Shown here: positions 57,635-64,000 of the stretch, one piece after another
Layout of the letters: every line of letters begins with the position of its first letter
How positions within the stretch are numbered: position 1 is the stretch's first letter
Assembly: GCF_900106095.1 (NCBI RefSeq)
Contig: NZ_FNUD01000002.1
Location: forward strand, 951,501 to 1,015,500
Source of the DNA: Pseudomonas deceptionensis
GTDB lineage: Bacteria; Pseudomonadota; Gammaproteobacteria; Pseudomonadales; Pseudomonadaceae
Direction of reading: 5' to 3'
DNA: 64,000 nt
Translations under genes and position numbers: made by a program
Notes under the pieces: model-generated
Database searches by the model: none
Seen by the model: the letters and a program-made list of their open reading frames with translations, nothing else
Told to the model about the DNA's origin: nothing

Positions 57635-58372
57635 ATGTCTGAGCAAGACAATCCCCGGCGTGAGTTTTTGCGCAAAACCCTGACCCTGATCCCAGTGGTC
57701 ACTGTGGCCAGCACCGGCCTCGGTGGTTCTGTGCTGATGGCCACGCCTGCGGCTGCCGCGCCCGAACCTGCCAAGCGCACGCCGACCCCTGCCACAGCGT
57801 ATGAACCCACTTACTTCACCGCCGAAGAGTGGGCATTCGTGAACGCTGCGGTGGCGCGCCTTATCCCGGCAGACGAGCAAGGCCCCGGCGCCCTGGAAGC
57901 AGGCGTCCCGGAATATATCGACCGCCAGATGAACACGCCTTACGCCAGTGGCGCGCTGTGGTTCATGCAAGGTCCGTTCAATGCCGACGCGCCGCCTGAG
58001 ATGGGCTGGCAGAGCAAACTGGTGCCAAAACAGATCTATCGTCTGGGCATCGCTGCCACGGAGGAGTTCTGCAAAAAAGCCTATAACTCAACGTTTGCTG
58101 GGCTAGACAGCGCTACCCGAGACGAAGTGCTGAAAAAACTGGAAGCAGGCACGCCTAAATTCGAGAACGTCCCGGCCAAGATGTTTTTCAGCTTTTTGCT
58201 GCAAAACACCAAGGAAGGCTTCTTTTGCGACCCGATTCACGGTGGCAACAAAGGCATGGTCGGCTGGACCATGATCGGCTTCCCTGGCGCGCGCGCAGAT
58301 TTTATGGACTGGGTTGAACGCAACGAACAGTACCCCTTCCCGGCAGTATCCATCCGCGGCGAGAGGGCTTGA
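57635..58372 (+). CDS. Gluconate 2-dehydrogenase-type small (gamma) subunit, Tat-exported
   Basis: 245 residues with a twin-arginine signal (RREFLRK, residues 8-14) and hydrophobic segment to about 42, cleavage near AAAAP. The mature part is the gluconate_2-dh3 domain needed for folding, export and assembly of the FAD subunit. Its stop is 2 bases before the next start. First gene of a three-gene operon. Confidence 0.92.
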   Translation: MSEQDNPRREFLRKTLTLIPVVTVASTGLGGSVLMATPAAAAPEPAKRTPTPATAYEPTYFTAEEWAFVNAAVARLIPADEQGPGALEAGVPEYIDRQMNTPYASGALWFMQGPFNADAPPEMGWQSKLVPKQIYRLGIAATEEFCKKAYNSTFAGLDSATRDEVLKKLEAGTPKFENVPAKMFFSFLLQNTKEGFFCDPIHGGNKGMVGWTMIGFPGARADFMDWVERNEQYPFPAVSIRGERA

Positions 58373-58374
58373 GC

Positions 58375-60159
58375 ATGTCGACCGTTATGAAAAAAGTTGA
58401 TGCAGTTATCGTCGGTTTCGGCTGGACCGGCGCGATCATGGCCAAAGAACTGACCGAAGCTGGCCTGAATGTTGTGGCCCTAGAACGTGGCCCAATGCAG
58501 GACACCTACCCGGACGGTAACTATCCACAGGTGATCGATGAACTGACCTACAGCGTGCGTAAAAAGCTGTTTCAGGACGTCTCCAAAGAAACCGTCACCA
58601 TCCGTCACAGCATCAATGACGTGGCCCTGCCTAATCGCCAACTGGGTGCATTCCTGCCGGGTAACGGTGTGGGCGGCGCAGGCTTGCACTGGTCGGGCGT
58701 GCATTTTCGGGTAGACCCGATGGAACTGCGCATGCGCAGCCATTACGAAGAGCGCTACGGCAAAAACTTTATCCCCAAGGACATGACCATCCAGGACTTC
58801 GGCGTCAGCTATGAAGAGCTGGAACCGTTTTTCGACTATGCCGAAAAAGTGTTCGGTACTTCGGGTCAGGCCTGGACAGTCAACGGCCAATTGGTCGGCG
58901 AAGGCAAAGGCGGCAACCCTTATGCGCCGGATCGTTCGGATAATTTCCCGCTGGTGTCGCAGAAGAACACTTACTCCGCGCAGCTGTTTCAGAAAGCGGC
59001 CAATGACGTGGGCTACAAGCCTTACAACCTTCCGTCAGCGAACACCTCCGGGCCTTACACCAACCCGTATGGCGCGCAAATGGGGCCGTGCAACTTCTGC
59101 GGCTTCTGCAGCGGTTATGTCTGCTACATGTATTCCAAGGCATCGCCCAACGTAAACATCCTGCCGGCGCTCAAGCCGCTGCCCAACTTTGAGCTGCGCC
59201 CGGATGCGCATGTGATCCGGGTCAACCTGGACAGCACTAAAACCAAGGCCACCGGCGTGACTTACATCGACGCCCTGGGCCGTGAAATCGAGCAACCGGC
59301 CGATCTGGTGATTCTGGGCGCGTTCCAGTTCCATAACGTACGCCTGATGCTGTTGTCGGGGATTGGCAAGCCTTACAACCCGATCACCAACGAAGGTGTG
59401 GTGGGCCGTAACTTTGCCTACCAGAACATGGGCACCATCAAGGCTTACTTCGACAAAGACGTGCACACCAACAACTTTATCGGTGCGGGGGGCAATGGCG
59501 TCGCGATCGATGACTTCAACGCGGACAACTTCGACCACGGGCCTCATGGCTTTGTCGGGGGCTCGCCGATGTGGGTCAACCAGGCCGGCAGCCGACCGAT
59601 TGCCGGCACGTCCAACCCGCCGGGCACTCCGGCCTGGGGCAGCGCCTGGAAGCGTGCAACCGCCGATTACTACACCCACCAGGTGTCGATGGACTCACAC
59701 GGTGCGCATCAGTCCTACCGTTGCAACTACCTCGATCTGGACCCGGTGTATCGCGATGCTTACGGTCAACCCCTGCTGCGGATGACCTTCGATTGGCAGG
59801 AAAACGACATCAAGATGAACCGTTTCATGATGGAGAAAATGGGCAAAATCGCTGAAGCGATGGACCCCAAAGCCATCGCCCGAATCGGCAAACAGGTCGG
59901 CGACCACTTCAACACGGCCTCCTACCAGACCACTCACTTGAACGGTGGCGCGATCATGGGCACAGACCCGAAGACCAGCGCCCTGAATCGCTACTTGCAG
60001 AGCTGGGACGTGCACAACGTGTTTGTGCCGGGCGCTTCTGCCTTCCCACAAGGTTTGGGATACAACCCGACAGGTCTGGTTGCCGCGTTGACCTATTGGT
60101 CGGCCCGGGCAATCCGTGAGCAGTACCTGAAAAACCCCGGCCCACTGGTTCAGGCATAA
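58375..60159 (+). CDS. Gluconate 2-dehydrogenase-type FAD catalytic subunit (GMC family)
   Basis: 594 residues. The FAD Rossmann motif GFGWTG (14-19) opens the protein; HLNGGAIMGTDP and SWDVHNVFVPGASAFPQG in the last 100 residues carry the catalytic His/Asn region. Four cysteines, C239, C242, C245 and C250 (CNFCGFCSGYVC), match the Fe-S cluster loop found in membrane-bound dehydrogenases of this type. No signal of its own; it is exported with the Tat subunit. Oxidises a sugar acid (gluconate or 2-ketogluconate) in the periplasm; substrate inferred. Confidence 0.93.
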   Translation: MSTVMKKVDAVIVGFGWTGAIMAKELTEAGLNVVALERGPMQDTYPDGNYPQVIDELTYSVRKKLFQDVSKETVTIRHSINDVALPNRQLGAFLPGNGVGGAGLHWSGVHFRVDPMELRMRSHYEERYGKNFIPKDMTIQDFGVSYEELEPFFDYAEKVFGTSGQAWTVNGQLVGEGKGGNPYAPDRSDNFPLVSQKNTYSAQLFQKAANDVGYKPYNLPSANTSGPYTNPYGAQMGPCNFCGFCSGYVCYMYSKASPNVNILPALKPLPNFELRPDAHVIRVNLDSTKTKATGVTYIDALGREIEQPADLVILGAFQFHNVRLMLLSGIGKPYNPITNEGVVGRNFAYQNMGTIKAYFDKDVHTNNFIGAGGNGVAIDDFNADNFDHGPHGFVGGSPMWVNQAGSRPIAGTSNPPGTPAWGSAWKRATADYYTHQVSMDSHGAHQSYRCNYLDLDPVYRDAYGQPLLRMTFDWQENDIKMNRFMMEKMGKIAEAMDPKAIARIGKQVGDHFNTASYQTTHLNGGAIMGTDPKTSALNRYLQSWDVHNVFVPGASAFPQGLGYNPTGLVAALTYWSARAIREQYLKNPGPLVQA

Positions 60160-60171
60160 GGAGCGATGACC

Positions 60172-61425
60172 ATGAAAGCATTTGTTATCGCGACCCTGAC
60201 CCTGTTCGCCTGCTTCTCGGCGGTGGCCGCAGACAGCGACCCGCAGGCCCTGGTCAAGCAAGGTGAATACCTGGCGCGCGCCGGTGACTGCGTGGCGTGC
60301 CACACCGCCAAGGACGGCAAGCCGTTCGCCGGTGGTCTGGCGATGGAAACCCCGATTGGTACGATTTATTCGACCAACATCACGCCGGGTAAAAGCGGCA
60401 TCGGCAGCTACAGCTTTGAAGATTTCGACAAGGCTGTGCGCCACGGCGTCGCGCAAAATGGCAGCACCTTGTATCCGGCCATGCCGTATCCGTCCTATGC
60501 GCGGGTCAACCAGGCCGATATGCAGGCGTTGTATGCCTACTTTATGAAGGGCGTAAAACCTGTCGAGCAAGCGAACCAGGAGGCTGATATTCCGTGGCCG
60601 CTGAGCATGCGCTGGCCGTTGGCGATATGGCGCTGGCTGTTTGCTCCGAAGGTTGAAGACTTCAAGCCCCAAGCCGGGCAAGACGCGGTGACAAGTCGCG
60701 GCGCGTATCTGGTGGAAGGCCTTGGGCACTGCGGTGCATGCCACACGCCACGGGCACTGACCATGCAGGAAAAAGCCCTGAGTGCCAGCGACAGCCCGGC
60801 GTTTCTGTCAGGCAGCGCACCACTGGAAGGCTGGATCGCGAAGAACCTGCGTGGGGATCACAAGGACGGTCTGGGCAGTTGGAGCGAAGAGCAACTGGTG
60901 CAGTTCCTTAAGACCGGGCGCAGTGATCGCAGTGCTGTGTTTGGCGGCATGAGTGATGTGATCGTACACAGCATGCAGTACATGTCCGAGGCTGATCTCA
61001 CCGCTATCGCTCGCTACTTGAAGTCGTTGCCTGCGGTTGATCCCGCGGACACGCCCCATCAGTACGATCCGGCCGTCGCGGATGCCCTGTGGAACGGTGA
61101 CGACAGCAAACGCGGTGCTGCGGTGTATATCGATAACTGCGCGGCCTGCCATCGCACTGACGGTCACGGCTATACCCGAGTGTTCCCTGCCCTGGCGGGC
61201 AATCCGGTGCTTCAGTCGGCCGACCCGACGTCGCTGATTCATATCGTGCTTAAAGGCGGGACGTTGCCTGCGACTCACACGGCGCCATCGACCTTCACCA
61301 TGCCTGCTTTCGACTGGCGCTTGTCGGATCAGGAAGTGGCCGATGTGGTCAATTTCATCCGCACCAGCTGGGGCAACCAGGCGGGTGAAGTGAAGGCAGG
61401 GGATGTGAAGGATTTGCGCGATTAA
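60172..61425 (+). CDS. Triheme cytochrome c subunit of the dehydrogenase
   Basis: 417 residues, signal peptide cleaved after VAA (about residue 20). Three CxxCH haem sites: CVACH (40-44), CGACH (187-191) and CAACH (323-327). Passes electrons from the FAD subunit to ubiquinone at the inner membrane. The ATG at 60172 is 8 bases after AAGGAG; the ATG two codons upstream is too close to it. Confidence 0.94.
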   Translation: MKAFVIATLTLFACFSAVAADSDPQALVKQGEYLARAGDCVACHTAKDGKPFAGGLAMETPIGTIYSTNITPGKSGIGSYSFEDFDKAVRHGVAQNGSTLYPAMPYPSYARVNQADMQALYAYFMKGVKPVEQANQEADIPWPLSMRWPLAIWRWLFAPKVEDFKPQAGQDAVTSRGAYLVEGLGHCGACHTPRALTMQEKALSASDSPAFLSGSAPLEGWIAKNLRGDHKDGLGSWSEEQLVQFLKTGRSDRSAVFGGMSDVIVHSMQYMSEADLTAIARYLKSLPAVDPADTPHQYDPAVADALWNGDDSKRGAAVYIDNCAACHRTDGHGYTRVFPALAGNPVLQSADPTSLIHIVLKGGTLPATHTAPSTFTMPAFDWRLSDQEVADVVNFIRTSWGNQAGEVKAGDVKDLRD

Positions 61426-61433
61426 CATGGATG

Positions 61434-61533
61434 TGTAGCCGCTGACGAGGTACGAGGCTGCGATAAGGTCCGCAGGACCATTCAAAATGGCGGGGCCGCT
61501 TCGCAGCCCATCGCAGCCTCGTCAGCGGCTACA
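61434..61533. repeat. REP-like palindrome, family B
   Basis: TGTAGCCGCTGACGAGG and the inverse CCTCGTCAGCGGCTACA enclose about 66 bases containing GGTCCGCAGGACC. Lies between the convergent cytochrome and binding-protein genes. Confidence 0.85.
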
Positions 61534-61543
61534 TAGGCCAGGC

Positions 61544-62200
61544 TCAGGGCCGATCCTTAGCCACCCCGAACCACTTCTGCGACAAGGCCTCCAGCCGGCC
61601 ATCGGCCTTGATCCGCTGCAGTGCTTTGTCCAGGCTGGCCTGGAACGCCGGGTTGCCTTTCTGGAAAGGAATCGCCATGGCTACGACCTGATCCGGGGTT
61701 GGCGCTTGCGCGACCGGCTGCTTGTCCGCCACGACTACCAATGACTGATGTTCGACAAAGGGGCCGCTCTGAGCTACGCCTAACAGCTGATCCTGGATTT
61801 TTTCCAGGGTGCTGGACGGGCGCGGCGGCTCCTGGCGAACAAGTGTCTGCGCAGGGGCATAGCCATAAGGTTCGCTGAAGTCGAAACGATCCTGAAGTTC
61901 GGGGGTCAAAGCGATGTGGTTAATTGCGACATCGTATTTACCGCTTTCGACACCTGACAGCAGGTCATTGCGGTCAGTAACAAGAATGGAGGGATGCACT
62001 TCCAGCTCTTGGGCCAGCAGCTCGGCCAGTTCCACTTCAAAGCCGGCCAGACGTCCATCCTGCTTAAAGCTGAAGGGGGCAATGTCGGCCTCCAGGGCGA
62101 TGCGCAGTTCGCCCCGGTCGTTTACGTCGTCGATCAGTTCGGCTTGAGCCAATGGGCTCACCAAGGGCAGTAAAAGAATCAGGCCTGGCAGAAAACGCAT
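61544..62200 (-). CDS. Amino-acid ABC transporter substrate-binding protein (family 3)
   Basis: 218 residues from MRFLPGLILLLPLVSPLAQA (signal peptide about 20), then RGELRIALEADIAPFSF, the usual beginning of SBP family 3. Somewhat short for the family (usually 240-260). P. aeruginosa has a similar cysteine-type binding protein (PA0314) two genes from serA, which matches the order here. No permease or ATPase is alongside. AAGGAG precedes the ATG complementary to 62198-62200. Confidence 0.88.
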   Translation of the reverse strand: MRFLPGLILLLPLVSPLAQAELIDDVNDRGELRIALEADIAPFSFKQDGRLAGFEVELAELLAQELEVHPSILVTDRNDLLSGVESGKYDVAINHIALTPELQDRFDFSEPYGYAPAQTLVRQEPPRPSSTLEKIQDQLLGVAQSGPFVEHQSLVVVADKQPVAQAPTPDQVVAMAIPFQKGNPAFQASLDKALQRIKADGRLEALSQKWFGVAKDRP

Positions 62201-62338
62201 GGTCACTCCTTTGAATTTGATGCAAGCGATTCGCAACGGGTGTGCGCTTTGCTTTATGTTGGTCAATTGCGGCGTTGGACAACAGATTGTCTCAAAGTTG
62301 TCCGGAGCCTGAGTTTTTTGCAAAAACCGGAGAAAAAA

Positions 62339-62776
62339 ATGAAAGCTTTATTGTCTCGTGTTGCGTTGGCTTCTGTATTGATGGGCGCTTCGGTGATGGC
62401 CACGGCCGCCGGTATGCCGACTACCCCGGCCCCTGAAGGCGCCAAGGTTTTTATCGTGTCCCCGGCTGACGGCGCCACTGTGGATAAAACCTTCAAGGTG
62501 AAATTCGGCGTTGAAGGCGTCGCACTCGCGCCGGCTGGCGATCAGGCCCCTGCCACTGGCCACCATCACCTGCTGATCGACGTCGACACGCTGCCGGCCT
62601 CGGGCATGCCGATCCCGGCTGACGCCAATCACGTCCATTTCGGCAAGGCCCAGACTGAAACCGAAGTCACCCTGACGCCGGGCAAGCACACCCTGCAACT
62701 GGAGCTGGGCGACAAAAACCACGTGCCGTTCGAGCCTGCCATCGTTTCGAAAAAAATCACCGTCAATGTGAAGTAG
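62339..62776 (+). CDS. DUF4399 periplasmic protein
   Basis: 145 residues with a signal peptide cleaved after ATA (about residue 23). The DUF4399 domain has VFIVSPADGATV, a histidine cluster GHHHLLIDVD and NHVHFG, suggesting metal binding; function unknown. The start at 62339 has CCGGAG upstream. A DnaA box (62479-62487) lies inside the gene. Confidence 0.9.
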   Translation: MKALLSRVALASVLMGASVMATAAGMPTTPAPEGAKVFIVSPADGATVDKTFKVKFGVEGVALAPAGDQAPATGHHHLLIDVDTLPASGMPIPADANHVHFGKAQTETEVTLTPGKHTLQLELGDKNHVPFEPAIVSKKITVNVK

Positions 62777-62792
62777 TTTTCAACACGTTAAT

Positions 62793-62825
62793 AAAAAAGG
62801 GAGACCCGAGGGTCTCCCTTTTTAT
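62793..62825. terminator. Bidirectional intrinsic terminator between the DUF4399 gene and serA
   Basis: AAGGGAGACC (62797-62806) pairs with GGTCTCCCTT (62811-62820) around a 4-base loop; T runs on both strands (TTTTT after it, and AAAAAA before it). Confidence 0.9.
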
Positions 62826-62836
62826 TGAAGCGCGTT

Positions 62837-64000
62837 TTAGAACAGCACGCGGCAACGGATAGTGCCTTTGATGGTCTGCAGCTTCTCTTGCGCCAGGTCC
62901 GAGGACTCGGCGTCGACGTCGATCACCACGTAGCCAACCTTTTCGTTGGTTTGCAGGAACTGGCCGGAGATGTTGATCCCGTTTTCGGCGAAGACCTTGT
63001 TGATCTCGCTCATCACACCCGGAATGTTTTCGTGGATGTGCAACAGGCGGTGCTTGCCAGGGTGAGCCGGCAGGGCCACTTCCGGGAAGTTCACGGACGA
63101 TACCGAAGTACCGTTGTCGCTGTACTTGACCAGCTTCTCTGCCACTTCCAGACCGATGTTGGCTTGCGCTTCAGCGGTGGAACCACCGATGTGCGGGGTC
63201 AGGATCACGTTGTCCAGGCCGCGCAGCGGGCTTTCGAACACGTCGTCGTTGGAGCGCGGCTCAACCGGGAATACGTCGATGGCGGCGCCGATCAGGTGCT
63301 TGTCCTTGATCGCGTCAGCCAGGGCGTCCAGCTCAACCACGGTGCCACGTGCGGCGTTGATCAGAATCCCGCCCTTTTTGATGGCGCGGATTTCTTTCTC
63401 ACCGATCATCCACTGAGTGGCGGCGGTTTCAGGAACGTGCAAGGTCACGATGTCGGACATGCCCAACAGTTCGTGCAGGTTGCCGACCTGAGTCGCGTTG
63501 CCCAATGGCAGCTTGGTCACCGTGTCGTAGAAGAACACTTGCATGCCCAGGCCTTCAGCCAGTACCGACAGCTGAGTACCGATCGAACCGTAACCGACGA
63601 TACCCAGCTTTTTGCCGCGGATTTCGAAGGAGTTGGCCGCGCTTTTGATCCAGCCACCACGGTGGCAGGAAGCGTTTTTCTCAGGGATGCCACGCAACAA
63701 CAGGATCGCTTCAGCCAGTACCAGCTCAGCCACCGAACGGGTGTTGGAGTAGGGGGCGTTGAAAACAGCGATACCGCGCTCACGTGCAGCGTTGAGATCG
63801 ACCTGGTTGGTGCCGATGCAGAAACAACCAACAGCGACCAACTTCTTGGCGCAGTCGAACACTTCTTCGGTCAGCTGGGTACGAGAACGGATGCCGATAA
63901 AGTGGGCATCAGCGATCTTTTCCTTCAGCTGGGCTTCAGGCAAGGAACTGGTGATGTACTCAATGCTGGTGTACCCGGCAGATTTGAGCACTTCAACAGC
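62837..64000 (-). CDS. serA: D-3-phosphoglycerate dehydrogenase, C-terminal 387 residues (runs off the window)
   Basis: First enzyme of serine synthesis, oxidising 3-phosphoglycerate with NAD+. The N-terminal ~22 residues are missing; the family length is about 409. Visible parts: KKLGIVGYGSIGTQL (NAD-binding Rossmann), NPYSNTRSVAELV-like substrate region (NAPYSNTRSVAELVLAEA), HIGGSTAEAQANIG with the catalytic His, and a C-terminal ACT domain (LLHIHENIPGVMSEINKVFA) that gives serine feedback inhibition. An in-frame GTG at 63989-63991 is internal, not the start, because the frame continues with family-like residues to the window end. Confidence 0.96.
   Translation of the reverse strand, partial: AVEVLKSAGYTSIEYITSSLPEAQLKEKIADAHFIGIRSRTQLTEEVFDCAKKLVAVGCFCIGTNQVDLNAARERGIAVFNAPYSNTRSVAELVLAEAILLLRGIPEKNASCHRGGWIKSAANSFEIRGKKLGIVGYGSIGTQLSVLAEGLGMQVFFYDTVTKLPLGNATQVGNLHELLGMSDIVTLHVPETAATQWMIGEKEIRAIKKGGILINAARGTVVELDALADAIKDKHLIGAAIDVFPVEPRSNDDVFESPLRGLDNVILTPHIGGSTAEAQANIGLEVAEKLVKYSDNGTSVSSVNFPEVALPAHPGKHRLLHIHENIPGVMSEINKVFAENGINISGQFLQTNEKVGYVVIDVDAESSDLAQEKLQTIKGTIRCRVLF

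Noticed and set aside
61544..62200. Possible truncation of the amino-acid binding protein
   Set aside because: At 218 residues it is short for the family, but it has a complete signal peptide, a normal start and an ending WFG motif near the usual C-terminus, so it is probably a short but complete form.

Overview
The window is a contiguous stretch of chromosome from a fluorescent-type Pseudomonas (probably the P. fluorescens group). Evidence: moderately high GC, gene orders known from Pseudomonas chromosomes near the origin (def-dprA-tsaC-qor-hemF-aroE; betC with its LysR gene; trpBA/trpI; the spuI / spuABCDEFGH polyamine block; serA), and repeated REP/REPIN palindromes of the GTGGGAGCGAGC type typical of this group. 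There is no rRNA or tRNA gene, prophage, insertion sequence or CRISPR array. Almost everything is intact chromosomal housekeeping or nutrient-scavenging content.

Layout. 0-5.5 kb: housekeeping genes (partial def, dprA, tsaC, qor, hemF, aroE) with an unusual density of perfect DnaA boxes. 5.5-12.5 kb: choline and choline-sulfate use (SulP transporter, choline sulfatase betC, its LysR regulator, a DOPA-dioxygenase-like protein, choline transporter betT). 12.6-13.3 kb: a small unknown protein behind a highly structured leader. 13.3-24.8 kb: sulfur-starvation island (ssuEADCBF for alkanesulfonates, 1-Cys peroxiredoxin lsfA, an OprD-type porin, tauABCD for taurine). 24.8-36.5 kb: a TetR regulator and the polyamine locus (spuI divergent from spuABCDEFGH). 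36.5-44 kb: secreted COG4315 protein, phoB-phoR with a Pho box, CorC-type protein, citrate-type transporter, Na/Pi cotransporter. 44-50 kb: membrane M16 peptidase, serine acetyltransferase, trpA/trpB/trpI, DUF883 protein. 50-57.3 kb: dodecin, two DUF1161 paralogues, flavin monooxygenase, OsmC, lipoproteins, an M3 oligopeptidase paralogue and a periplasmic dual-specificity-type phosphatase. 57.6-64 kb: three-subunit gluconate-type dehydrogenase (Tat subunit, FAD subunit, triheme cytochrome c), amino-acid binding protein, DUF4399 protein and serA (cut by the window end).

How the genes work together. Choline sulfate is split by BetC, and choline is imported by BetT. SsuA/B/C and TauA/B/C import sulfonates, and SsuD (with FMNH2 from SsuE) and TauD release sulfite for cysteine synthesis; EpsC supplies O-acetylserine and SerA supplies serine to the same pathway. 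SpuD-H import putrescine and spermidine, which SpuI/SpuB (gamma-glutamylation), SpuA (hydrolysis) and SpuC (transamination) break down. PhoR-PhoB senses phosphate. The dehydrogenase feeds electrons from a sugar acid into the respiratory chain.

The strongest non-coding signals are: the structured leader at 12.79-12.96 kb (17-bp closing stem and a UUCG hairpin); a cluster of eight perfect DnaA boxes in the first 9.6 kb; A-rich Hfq/Crc-type sites at the ribosome-binding sites of spuI, spuD and the citrate transporter; paired dyads upstream of betT; a 13-bp inverted repeat between the porin and tauA; and stem-loops in the three longer gaps of the spu operon.
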